Assembly: GCA_034717835.1 (NCBI GenBank)
Contig: JAYELZ010000254.1
Coordinates: forward strand, 1 to 8,332
Origin: G713 sp034717835
GTDB lineage: Bacteria; Chloroflexota; Anaerolineae; B4-G1; SLSP01
Reading direction: 5' to 3'
Length of the DNA: 8,332 nt
The notes beneath the pieces are model-generated. The model saw only the letters and a list, made by a program, of their open reading frames with translations, did not search any database and was not told the origin of the DNA. Below are positions 1 to 6,116 of the stretch, one piece after another (position 1 is the first letter of the stretch; each line of letters begins with the position of its first letter). The translations under genes were made by a program, and so were the position numbers.

Positions 1-2
1 TG

Positions 3-968
3 GGGATGTTGCCGGTGGTCGCGCTGCTTCCCGCGCTGGGATTAGATTGGCTGCAAGCGCGGCTCAGCGCACGCCCCTTGCATGCCCTGCCGCGGGTACT
101 GCTTCTGCTCCCCGCGCTCCTCTGGGGAATAGAGCTCACCTCGACGACCACGGATTACTTCATCCGGTATGCGGAGGCGCCGCTCGCTTACCATTGGTTC
201 GAAGCGGGACCGGTGGAACTTGTTGGGGAAATCAACACGCTGCGTGGCGCCGGCTGGGACGGCGCACAGCTGCTCCACGGGCCGGAGAGCGGACGTATCA
301 TCTACTTGGACGCACAACTCTGGGATTCCTGGACAGCGATTCCCTTCTTAGTTCCCCAGGAGCAAGTGTGTTTTCTGCCGGCGGAGAAAGTACCCGGCGC
401 GACCAGTCAAGCCTTCATCGTCTGGCGCTACCGCGATTGGGCGCCAGAAGTCTGGCCGCTCATCACACATCCGGCGTACCTGCGCGTGCGCGAGGGGCCG
501 CAGTCCCAGGACGATAAGGAGCCAGAGCCAACCACCATTGCGCTTATCATCCAAGCCGACCCGGTGCCGGAAATCCCGGTAGCGGTGGCGCACTTCGAGG
601 ACGGCCCCACTTTGCACGCCGCGTTAGTCACGCCGGAGGAGGAAGGAGCGCGGGTGCAGCTCTGGTGGCGCGCGGAGAGCGCGCCGACGGCGGAATACAC
701 CGTTTTCGTCCACTATCTGCGAGATGACGAGCAGCTCGCGCAGCACGACTCGCCGCCAGGGGGCGGACAGCTACCCACCACCCGCTGGCAAGCGGGCGAT
801 CTGATCTTGGATGAGCACCGCTTGCCCGGCATAACGCCCGATCCGGCGCGGGACACCTTGCGCATCGGGCTGTACCGCCGCGATAACGGAGCGGGGCTGT
901 CAGTGCTAGATAAGGCCGGTAATCCGGCCGGGGGCTGGATTGAGCGAGCGGTTATCTTGAGCGAGTAA
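3..968 (+). CDS. Membrane glycosyltransferase-like protein (GT39/ArnT type), C-terminal part
   Basis: The reading frame is open to the left edge, so the true start lies outside the window; the first ATG at position 6 is probably internal. About 320 residues remain. Two hydrophobic segments come first (about residues 1-15 and 28-44 counted from that ATG), consistent with the last membrane helices of a polytopic protein. A soluble tail follows. Near residues 215-285 it has a beta-rich stretch with the motifs YTVFVHYL, QHDSPP, TTRWQAGD and DEHRLPG. I recognise this pattern from the C-terminal domain of many Chloroflexota membrane mannosyl/glycosyltransferases of the dolichyl-phosphate-mannose type. 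Those enzymes transfer sugars from lipid carriers on the outer face of the membrane. The catalytic N-terminal half is not visible, so the activity is inferred only from the tail. The gene ends with TAA; no clear terminator follows. Confidence 0.55.
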   Translation, partial: GMLPVVALLPALGLDWLQARLSARPLHALPRVLLLLPALLWGIELTSTTTDYFIRYAEAPLAYHWFEAGPVELVGEINTLRGAGWDGAQLLHGPESGRIIYLDAQLWDSWTAIPFLVPQEQVCFLPAEKVPGATSQAFIVWRYRDWAPEVWPLITHPAYLRVREGPQSQDDKEPEPTTIALIIQADPVPEIPVAVAHFEDGPTLHAALVTPEEEGARVQLWWRAESAPTAEYTVFVHYLRDDEQLAQHDSPPGGGQLPTTRWQAGDLILDEHRLPGITPDPARDTLRIGLYRRDNGAGLSVLDKAGNPAGGWIERAVILSE

Positions 969-1050
969 GGGCAAGTAGAGAAAGGGTATGAACCTTGTCT
1001 ATTGTAATCATCGCAGAGTCTGCTCCTGGTAGTTTCAGTAGGGGTGAAGT

Positions 1051-1078
1051 TTGCATGAAAAGGGACGTGCGCTAAAAT
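1051..1078 (+). promoter_or_regulatory. Sigma70-type promoter for the 1164-3594 gene group
   Basis: A TTGCAT -35 box (1051-1056) and a TAAAAT -10 box (1073-1078) are separated by 16 bases. They lie in the 195-base gap after the glycosyltransferase-like gene, which otherwise holds no gene I can support. Transcription would begin near 1085, giving an 80-base leader before the membrane protein. The call rests on box similarity only. Confidence 0.45.
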
Positions 1079-1163
1079 GAAGCTAGACTTGGAACTGTTC
1101 TTCAGCTGCAGGCACTGCCGTTTGAATTCCACAACTCCAACAGACCAGCAAGAGTAAAAGCCA

Positions 1164-1805
1164 ATGTGTGCCAAGAATAAGTCAATTTGTAGTCTCTGTA
1201 AGATTGTAGCCTGGTGTGTGGCGCTAGGTGGCTATTTCGGTCCGTGGATTAGTCATCCCGCCGCTGGGTTAGCTTGGAACGCCTATGATCTTTTCGATAT
1301 CGCCCGGCTGTTGCCCGCCATCGAGACCGGTACATTGACTGTCAATCTGCAAGCTCTGCGACTGCCTCTGGTAGGGTTAGCCGTCTGGTTACCTTTCATC
1401 ACCGCACCTCGCTGGCGTTGGGGAGCGGCTTTGTTGGGCGTAGCTCTGGCCGCCAGCACTCTGCCGCCCTATCCTGAGATTATCGGATCCTGGCAGACAC
1501 CCGGCTGGCGAGTGCCCTTCTGGTGGGGCTGTGGGGCTATGTTAGCTACGGTCTTGAGCGTCCTGCTTGCCCGGCGCGAGGGACCGTGGTTCCTCTTGGC
1601 TTGGACGTTGTTGACGGGACTGCCGGCCTACGTGACTTTCTTGCGCCTACTGCCAACCTTGGGTGCGCTATATGCAGCCACGGTAGAACCAGGTTGGGGT
1701 TTTTGGTTGTGTGGGCTAGGTTTCCTATTGCTGACCAGTTTTACTTGGCTAACGGCTATTACCACCGAAACGCAGAGACTTTCGTCTCAACCTTCAGGAA
1801 ACTAA
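1164..1805 (+). CDS. Unrecognised six-helix integral membrane protein
   Basis: This 213-residue protein is strongly hydrophobic. Likely membrane helices lie at about residues 10-28, 62-80, 84-101, 117-136, 140-163 and 176-198. The N-terminus is short, with three cysteines (Cys2, Cys9 and Cys12), and the first helix is followed by the stretch GPWISHPAAGLAWNAYDLFD. I have a vague memory of similar GPW...NAYDL segments in hypothetical membrane proteins of Chloroflexota but cannot assign a family or function. The loop around residues 30-60 is probably outside or peripheral. The ATG start follows only a weak AAGAG-like ribosome site. The next gene begins 51 bases downstream with no obvious terminator between them, so co-transcription with the peptidase genes is plausible. 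Confidence 0.7.
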   Translation: MCAKNKSICSLCKIVAWCVALGGYFGPWISHPAAGLAWNAYDLFDIARLLPAIETGTLTVNLQALRLPLVGLAVWLPFITAPRWRWGAALLGVALAASTLPPYPEIIGSWQTPGWRVPFWWGCGAMLATVLSVLLARREGPWFLLAWTLLTGLPAYVTFLRLLPTLGALYAATVEPGWGFWLCGLGFLLLTSFTWLTAITTETQRLSSQPSGN

Positions 1806-1842
1806 ATTCTTTTCTCTGTCTTCATAGTGCGATAAGATTTTG

Positions 1843-1848
1843 AGGAGG
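1843..1848 (+). promoter_or_regulatory. Strong ribosome binding site of the 91-residue protein
   Basis: A full AGGAGG sits eight bases before the ATG at 1857. It is the best Shine-Dalgarno sequence in the window. It supports that start and argues that this small gene is truly translated. Confidence 0.8.
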
Positions 1849-1856
1849 AAGCAGAC

Positions 1857-2132
1857 ATGAATATCTCAGGGGATGAACTGGCTTATGTTCGCAGTATTAG
1901 GCAGCGCTATGCGGAGGCGCTTTTGCGTAAAGCTAATGTGGTGGGAGTAGGCATCGGCATCCAGGAACCTGACGAGGATGAAGAGCGTGCTCCGAGGGTG
2001 GTGCTGGTTGTGAGCGTAACCCATAAAGTCAAACATAAATATCTACATTGGAAGGATGTGATCCCTTCACGCGTTGAGGACGTCCCGGTACGAGTGGAGG
2101 CTATCGGTCACCTGCAAGCTCAAGATGATTAG
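1857..2132 (+). CDS. Free-standing homologue of the NAL1-like peptidase N-terminal domain
   Basis: This 91-residue protein matches the N-terminal domain of the peptidase encoded just downstream. Residues 25-34 (KANVVGVGIG) parallel peptidase residues 32-40 (KNVVACGLG). VVLVVSV parallels LSLIVSV, KDVIPSRVEDVPVRVE parallels RDIIPKAFDGLYTDVIE, and both then reach a short I-G or T-G segment. An acidic loop (PDEDEE) replaces the hairpin loop of the peptidase copy. It has no protease core, signal peptide or membrane helix, so it is a small cytoplasmic protein made of this domain alone. The gene lies 27 bases before the peptidase and has a strong ribosome site. A role as partner, inhibitor or chaperone of the peptidase is inference only. 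An independent small family that shares the fold is also possible. Confidence 0.7.
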   Translation: MNISGDELAYVRSIRQRYAEALLRKANVVGVGIGIQEPDEDEERAPRVVLVVSVTHKVKHKYLHWKDVIPSRVEDVPVRVEAIGHLQAQDD

Positions 2133-2159
2133 AAGGTAATTTAATTAGGGAAGGGGAAC

Positions 2160-3197
2160 ATGAGAACTAGGGAGAGACTAATGATAGGAAACCAGCTACT
2201 GGCGCAGGCACGGCAAATTATTCCTCAGGCTATTCCAAAAGTCTTTGATCGCAAAAATGTGGTGGCTTGTGGTTTGGGATACAAAATCAGGGGAAAAGAA
2301 CATACTCAGGAGTTAAGTCTCATCGTCTCTGTGGAACGTAAGGAGCCAGAGAGCCATTTAGCTAGTCGCGATATCATTCCTAAAGCCTTTGATGGCCTCT
2401 ACACCGATGTGATAGAGACCGGTCGCATCCGCGCGCTATTCCCTCTGGATGATCCCCGCGTGCGCTACCGGCCGGCCATGCCTGGCATTTCGATTGGGCA
2501 TTATCATATCACCGCCGGGACCTTTGGATTATTGGTGCAACGTGGCGACGAGCGTTTCATCCTCAGCAATAATCACGTCCTGGCCAATTGTAATGACGCC
2601 ACCACGGGTGACGCTATTTGGCAACCTGGGCCATTGGATGGTGGGGATAGTCAGGATAAAATTGCGACGTTAGCTGAGTTTGTGCCGTTGGATTTTGGAC
2701 AAAAGTCGGGCGAATGTGACATCGCTTCTTCTGTCGCCCAAATCATCAATGCTCTGGCCGGCGTGGCTGGTTCGAGTCACCGCTTACAAGCCATCCAGCA
2801 GACTGCTGGGCAGAATTTGATGGATGCGGCGTTAGCTAAACCAGTTAATCCGGCTCAAGTCATGCCTCGAATTATGCAATTAGGTTTTCCGACCGGAGCA
2901 GGTACACCCAATCTAGGACAAGAGGTTCAAAAAATGGGTCGCACTTCTGGTCTCACTGAGGGTATCGTCAGGCAGATTGATGTCGAGGTCAGCGTGGATT
3001 ATAATGGCCGCTCGGTGCGTTTTACCGATCAGGTGTTTACCGACCCTATGAGCAAACCCGGCGATTCTGGGTCTGCTATTTTGGATATGGGGAAGCGTGT
3101 GGTAGGATTGCTCTTCGCCGGTTCAGACCAAATAACGATTTTCACACCTATCCAACGGATATTGGAACATTTTGGTGTCACCGTGGTAACGCAATAA
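2160..3197 (+). CDS. Trypsin-fold serine peptidase, NAL1-like, cytoplasmic
   Basis: The 345-residue protein has an N-terminal alpha/beta domain (about residues 25-92, KNVVACGLGYK to the DVIETG segment) followed by a chymotrypsin-like double-barrel domain (about 108-342). The catalytic triad can be read directly: His139 in LSNNHVLA, Asp222 in LMDAALAKP, and Ser303 in KPGDSGSAI. The oxyanion-hole glycine and the following substrate-binding strand (VVGLLFAGS) are also present. This order matches bacterial trypsin-like peptidases related to the plant NARROW LEAF 1 protein. There is no signal peptide, so it should act inside the cell, unlike most secreted trypsin-fold enzymes. The substrate is unknown. 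The start at 2160 has AGGGAAGGGG ahead of it; an in-frame ATG at 2181, preceded by GGGAGAG, is a possible alternative. The next reading frame starts only 10-13 bases downstream. Confidence 0.85.
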   Translation: MRTRERLMIGNQLLAQARQIIPQAIPKVFDRKNVVACGLGYKIRGKEHTQELSLIVSVERKEPESHLASRDIIPKAFDGLYTDVIETGRIRALFPLDDPRVRYRPAMPGISIGHYHITAGTFGLLVQRGDERFILSNNHVLANCNDATTGDAIWQPGPLDGGDSQDKIATLAEFVPLDFGQKSGECDIASSVAQIINALAGVAGSSHRLQAIQQTAGQNLMDAALAKPVNPAQVMPRIMQLGFPTGAGTPNLGQEVQKMGRTSGLTEGIVRQIDVEVSVDYNGRSVRFTDQVFTDPMSKPGDSGSAILDMGKRVVGLLFAGSDQITIFTPIQRILEHFGVTVVTQ

Positions 3198-3210
3198 ACA
3201 CGGTGGGATG

Positions 3211-3594
3211 ATGGAAAGCGGCGACTTCTGGCTCCAACTGGACCGACTTGTGGTTGTTTGCGACTTGAGGATTGATTGACCCAGAGGCTCAACACATCCA
3301 CGGTATTCTGCATTCGTTTACCCACTGGATTATGGCTATCTGGAGAACACTCAAGCAGGTGATAAAGAAGGCCTTGACGTTTGGGGGGGCAGTCTGTCTG
3401 CGAGGAAGGTGACCGCCATTGTCTGTACTCTGGATTTGGAGAAACGTGATTCAGAGATGAAGATACTGCTGGGTTGCACGCCTCAAGAGACTCAAAAAAT
3501 ACTGAGGATACATACTAGAGGGTCTCAAACAGCTATCTTGGTTGAACGAGTCAAATTACCTAAAAGCGATTCTTCTTCAGACAAAAAGATCTGA
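3211..3594 (+). pseudogene. Inorganic-pyrophosphatase-like gene interrupted by an in-frame TGA
   Basis: Frame 1 from ATG 3211 (or the adjacent ATG 3208, after GGTGGG) encodes a protein of about 127 residues with one internal stop, TGA at 3277-3279 (codon 23). Before it lies FWLQLDRLVVVCDLRID and after it PRGSTHPRYSAFVYPLDYGY. Further motifs are GDKEGLDVWGGSL, ICTLDLEKRDSE-like sequence (here VCTLDLEKRDSE), ILLGCTPQETQKIL and AILVER at the end. I recognise this as a small family related to type I inorganic pyrophosphatases, in which the interrupted position is normally arginine (IDRPRGS). TGA differs from the arginine codon CGA by one transition. No usable start codon lies between the stop and GTG 3409, beyond the conserved acidic residues, so the product is probably lost. 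No frameshift or other damage is visible, so the lesion is recent, a sequencing error, or read through (UGA followed by C is a leaky context). Confidence 0.8.
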
Positions 3595-3624
3595 TTTCTC
3601 CGGAATTCTGATTTGTGCTCTAAC

Positions 3625-3654
3625 TTGCCTTGATAACCCAGGTTGTGGTAGAAT
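3625..3654 (+). promoter_or_regulatory. Sigma70-type promoter of the CarD gene
   Basis: TTGCCT (3625-3630) and TAGAAT (3649-3654) are 18 bases apart, and TGG just before the -10 box fits an extended -10 element. Transcription would start near 3661, giving a leader of about 110 bases. A small hairpin (ACTGG/CCAGT) at 3709-3725 lies in that leader. Confidence 0.6.
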
Positions 3655-3771
3655 ACGCGCAGTAAAGATGGTTTCGGATAGAGATTCTATTGGTAAGACT
3701 CAAGACGACTGGTCAACAGCCAGTATTTGATAATTACAGTGCAAACATATCCTGGTAAAGCAGAGAATACA

Positions 3772-4260
3772 ATGTTCAAGATAGGCGACCCAATTGTTCA
3801 TCCCTCTCGAGGGGCTGGTGTGATTACCGCTCTCATAGATCGTTCAGTGGAAGGGAAAGTGGTACGCTTTTATCAAATTGAGATGCTCGGCGAGACTGCG
3901 TTACGACTGCTACTCCCCATAGAGAGAGCCGTTGAGATCGGCCTCCGACCGGCGATCTCCAAAGAACAATTACCCCAAGTTTGGGAAGTCTTGCAAGCTC
4001 CTCCGGCCGATTTGCCCGGTAATAGTCGTAAACGCTTCCGAGCGTTGAAGGAGCAGTTGATTACAGCTGAGACGTTACAAGTTGCTGAGGTTGTCCGTGA
4101 TATCAACTCTCGCCGGCAAGCGGATGGCAGTCTCAAAACCAGAGATCGCAATATCTACCTAGAGAGTCTCAACCTGTTATCGGGGGAAATTGCAGCCGCT
4201 CAGGGAATGGAACTTTCTGCGGCGCGTGCTCTGGTTAAGGGGAAAATTAACCAAGGGTAG
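3772..4260 (+). CDS. carD: CarD/CdnL-family RNA-polymerase-binding regulator
   Basis: The 162-residue protein starts MFKIGDPIVHPSRGAGVITA, the typical opening of the CarD/TRCF Tudor-like domain (about residues 1-58) that contacts the RNA polymerase beta subunit. The rest is the helical domain (about 62-160), with KRFRAL, VAEVVRDI and a final helix before ARALVKGK. CarD proteins stabilise the open promoter complex, notably at rRNA and other housekeeping promoters. The frame extends 15 codons upstream to a TTG at 3727, but homology begins at ATG 3772, so I chose that start; its ribosome site is weak (GCAGAG). By ungapped comparison with the Mycobacterium tuberculosis protein as I remember it, residue 85 is Ser where the conserved DNA-wedging Trp85 stands. 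The neighbouring arginine/lysine cluster is retained. The tRNA operon promoter begins 22 bases past its stop. Confidence 0.88.
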   Translation: MFKIGDPIVHPSRGAGVITALIDRSVEGKVVRFYQIEMLGETALRLLLPIERAVEIGLRPAISKEQLPQVWEVLQAPPADLPGNSRKRFRALKEQLITAETLQVAEVVRDINSRRQADGSLKTRDRNIYLESLNLLSGEIAAAQGMELSAARALVKGKINQG

Positions 4261-4282
4261 TTATTGGGAACCTCCCTCTTGC

Positions 4283-4310
4283 TTGACAAAATGGTGAGGA
4301 TATGTATAAT
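4283..4310 (+). promoter_or_regulatory. Consensus promoter of the tRNA operon
   Basis: Exact consensus boxes TTGACA (4283-4288) and TATAAT (4305-4310) are spaced by 16 bases. The first tRNA begins 12 bases after the -10 box, so the primary transcript would have only a few leader bases to remove. This is the strongest promoter in the window. Confidence 0.88.
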
Positions 4311-4322
4311 TGTTTTCATTGA

Positions 4323-4394
4323 TGCGGGGTGGAGCAGTGGCAGCTCGTTGGGCTCATAACCCAAAGGTCGGTGGTTCGAATCCACCCCCCGCTA
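4323..4394 (+). tRNA. Initiator tRNA-fMet (CAT)
   Basis: The full cloverleaf can be read: acceptor 4323-4329 with 4387-4393, D arm GAGC/GCTC, anticodon stem TTGGG/CCCAA around CTCATAA (anticodon CAT at 4355-4357), T arm GGTGG/CCACC around TTCGAAT, and discriminator A4394. Initiator marks are present: three stacked G-C pairs in the anticodon stem, the A11-T24 pair, and no base pair at position 1-72. The 1-72 mismatch is T-T rather than the usual C-A. CCA is not encoded; seven Ts follow at once. Confidence 0.93.
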
Positions 4395-4403
4395 TTTTTT
4401 TGT

Positions 4404-4475
4404 GGCGAGGTAGCTCAGTGGTAGAGCAGGGGACTCATAAGCCCTTGGTCGCTAGTTCGAATCTAGTCCTCGCCA
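4404..4475 (+). tRNA. tRNA with CAT anticodon (elongator Met, or Ile2)
   Basis: The acceptor stem GGCGAGG/CCTCGCC, D arm GCTC/GAGC, anticodon loop CTCATAA (CAT at 4436-4438), T arm GCTAG/CTAGT and discriminator A4475 form a complete tRNA with no encoded CCA. It lacks the initiator's GGG/CCC stem and has a normal G1-C72 pair, so it is not an initiator. The innermost anticodon-stem pair is A-G (4433 and 4441), a mismatch. The G27-T43 wobble, the TGGTC variable loop and the GCTxG T stem resemble E. coli tRNA-Ile2, whose C34 becomes lysidine, so decoding of AUA rather than AUG cannot be excluded. It lies nine bases after the initiator tRNA, in the same transcript. Confidence 0.9.
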
Positions 4476-4481
4476 TCAAGC

Positions 4482-4516
4482 ATAGCCCGGTCAATTGACC
4501 GGGCTATTTGTTATTT
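4482..4516 (+). terminator. Palindromic terminator of the tRNA operon
   Basis: A perfect 26-base palindrome at 4482-4507 (half-site ATAGCCCGGTCAA) lies seven bases after the second tRNA. It can fold into a GC-rich stem with a small AATT loop and is followed by the T-rich run TTGTTATTT. It fits a Rho-independent terminator, although the T tract is interrupted. Confidence 0.8.
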
Positions 4517-4610
4517 AGGGACACCTCGTTATTCCCCCTGTCAATTGTGAACTGCGTTTCATTTGTTTAACCAGCTGTTGCCGGTTGAAGCATCAATCAG
4601 GAGCTGTCAG

Positions 4611-5894
4611 ATGAATCATGATCACCAGAATACCAATGTAGCACATCAACGTTATCAAGGCAAGATTCAGCTAGCCCCCAAAGTTCCGGTCCGCTCGCTG
4701 GCTGATTTTGAAGTTTGGTATACTCCTGGTGTTGCGGAACCTTGTCGCACCATTGCCGCCCAGCCGGGAAGTGCTTGGGAACTCACCAACCGGGGCAATA
4801 CTGTCGCGATCGTCTCTAACGGGACGCGCGTCTTGGGGCTAGGTGACATCGGCCCAGCAGCCGCACTGCCGGTGATGGAAGGGAAGGCGCTCATCTTTAA
4901 GCACTTTGGCGGGGTGGACGCGGTTCCGTTGGTACTGGATGCGGCGGACTCTGAGACATTGATTGCCACGGTCAAGGCTGTGGCGCCTAGTTTTGGCGGC
5001 ATCAACTTGGAAGATATCTCGCAGCCCCAATGCTTTGAGATTCTCCAGCAACTTACCGCGATGTTGGAGATTCCCGTCTGGCATGATGACCAGCAGGGCA
5101 CCGCGACGGTGGTTCTAGCCGCAGTGCAGAATGCTCTGCGGCTGGTGGGAAAGGTATTAAGCCGCGTGAAAATCGCCATGATTGGCATGGGGGCCGCGAA
5201 TGTCGCCAACTACCGTCTGCTCACTGCGGCGGGAGCAGATCCTGCCGGAATCGTGGCGTGCGATGTGCGAGGCACCTTGCATCCTGGCCGTGCAGATTTG
5301 GAGGCCGTGGCTGCGATTGCCCCCCAATGGAGTATCTGTCAAGCGAGCAATGCTGAACGTCTCATCGGGGGAAACGCCGAGGCTATACGCGGAGCTGACT
5401 TGCTCATTGCCTTCAGCCATCCTGGTCCAGAGACGCTATCAGCCGCTTGGATCGCGCAGATGGCTCCCGACGCTATCGTCATTGCGGGCGCCAATCCCAT
5501 CCCCGAGATTTGGCCTCAAGTAGCCCACGCGGCGGGAGCGCGCATCGTGGGAACCGGGCGCAGTGATTTCCCCAACCAGGTGAACAATGCCCTCGCTTTT
5601 CCCGGCATCTTTCGTGGAGTGTTGGACGTGCAAGCGTCCGCCATGCCAGACGAACTAGCTATCGCCGCCGCCGCAGAGCTGGCCCGTCGCGTGGATGTGC
5701 AGGGGCTGCGAGCGGATCACATCCTTCCGACATTGGACGAGGAGCACGTCGCAGAGCGTGTGGCTGTAGCCACCGCCGGGGCAGCCCAGGAGCTGGGGTT
5801 AGCGCGTCGTCCCGCCACCGCAGAAGAATTGCGCACACGTATTAGAGCGACTATCGCCCGTGCCCGGCGATTGGAGGAAGTCACTATGTTGTGA
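4611..5894 (+). CDS. Malic enzyme (malate to pyruvate, NAD(P)-dependent)
   Basis: The 427-residue protein is a short bacterial-type malic enzyme, which oxidatively decarboxylates malate to pyruvate and CO2 in the cytoplasm. Visible motifs include the catalytic tyrosine segment WYTPGVAEPC (Tyr37), the lysine segment VMEGKALIFK (catalytic Lys92), and the metal-binding acids in NLEDI (Glu134, Asp135) and HDDQQGTA (Asp159, Asp160). The Rossmann fold begins IGMGAANVANY (about 191-201), and the C-terminal signatures are ANPIPEIWP and TGRSDFPNQVNNALAFPGIF. The dinucleotide loop reads GMGAAN where the family usually has GAGAAG. NAD versus NADP preference cannot be settled by eye. The frame opens at TTG 4563, but AGGAG at 4599-4603 and family length favour ATG 4611. 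The gene stands alone, with no clear promoter in the 94 bases after the tRNA terminator. Confidence 0.92.
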   Translation: MNHDHQNTNVAHQRYQGKIQLAPKVPVRSLADFEVWYTPGVAEPCRTIAAQPGSAWELTNRGNTVAIVSNGTRVLGLGDIGPAAALPVMEGKALIFKHFGGVDAVPLVLDAADSETLIATVKAVAPSFGGINLEDISQPQCFEILQQLTAMLEIPVWHDDQQGTATVVLAAVQNALRLVGKVLSRVKIAMIGMGAANVANYRLLTAAGADPAGIVACDVRGTLHPGRADLEAVAAIAPQWSICQASNAERLIGGNAEAIRGADLLIAFSHPGPETLSAAWIAQMAPDAIVIAGANPIPEIWPQVAHAAGARIVGTGRSDFPNQVNNALAFPGIFRGVLDVQASAMPDELAIAAAAELARRVDVQGLRADHILPTLDEEHVAERVAVATAGAAQELGLARRPATAEELRTRIRATIARARRLEEVTML

Positions 5895-6067
5895 ATTGCT
5901 CCCCGGTGATTTCGCTGAAAAAGATAGCTCACTAATGGCTGCCAGCAACATTGAAAAAGAAAAGATGGTACAATGTAGAGAAGAATTATGTTGTGACCAG
6001 CTAGTTCGCCGCCGAGATGCTAATTAGTAGCCTCGTTCTTCTGCCCCAGTTTATTAAGCAACTATGT

Positions 6068-6096
6068 TTGCATTCTGTCGAGGTTTCTTGTAGAAT
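6068..6096 (+). promoter_or_regulatory. Sigma70-type promoter of the RelA/SpoT gene
   Basis: TTGCAT (6068-6073) and TAGAAT (6091-6096) are separated by exactly 17 bases. Transcription would begin near 6103, leaving a 5' leader of about 138 bases before the chosen start at 6241. The -10 box is the same TAGAAT as in the carD promoter. Confidence 0.65.
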
Positions 6097-6116
6097 GCTA
6101 GTTTGATAATTCTTAT

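Noticed and set aside
914..929. GGCCGG-TAAT-CCGGCC hairpin near the end of the glycosyltransferase-like gene
   Set aside because: It is inside the coding sequence, about 40 bases before the stop, with no T run after it, so it is not supported as a terminator.
1775..1788. GAGAC-TTTC-GTCTC hairpin at the end of the membrane protein gene
   Set aside because: It has a five-base-pair stem inside the gene and no adjacent T run; termination would separate genes that look co-transcribed.
3277..3279. The TGA as a selenocysteine codon
   Set aside because: The family has arginine at this position, one transition away from TGA, and I see no convincing hairpin just downstream that would act as a bacterial selenocysteine insertion element.
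3409..3594. A separate 61-codon gene starting at GTG 3409
   Set aside because: It is the 3' part of the interrupted pyrophosphatase-like gene; homology continues upstream past the GTG, through 3280, to before the TGA.
3542..3730. A 62-codon frame overlapping the pseudogene end and the carD promoter
   Set aside because: It runs through the promoter in another frame, has no ribosome site, and has no recognisable motif.
3727..3771. TTG start extending CarD by 15 residues
   Set aside because: CarD homology begins at the ATG at 3772 and the extension has no family resemblance.
4395..4401. Seven Ts after the initiator tRNA as a terminator
   Set aside because: The tRNA itself is the only stem available, and the second tRNA follows after two more bases with no promoter of its own, so read-through into it is more likely.
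4310..4498. A 62-codon frame across both tRNA genes
   Set aside because: It lies on two clear tRNAs and a terminator; reading through tRNA genes commonly gives such artefacts.
5935..6027. A 30-codon ATG frame with three cysteines in the malic enzyme/RelA-SpoT gap
   Set aside because: There is no Shine-Dalgarno sequence before it, it spans a possible extended -10 element, and it has no recognisable family.
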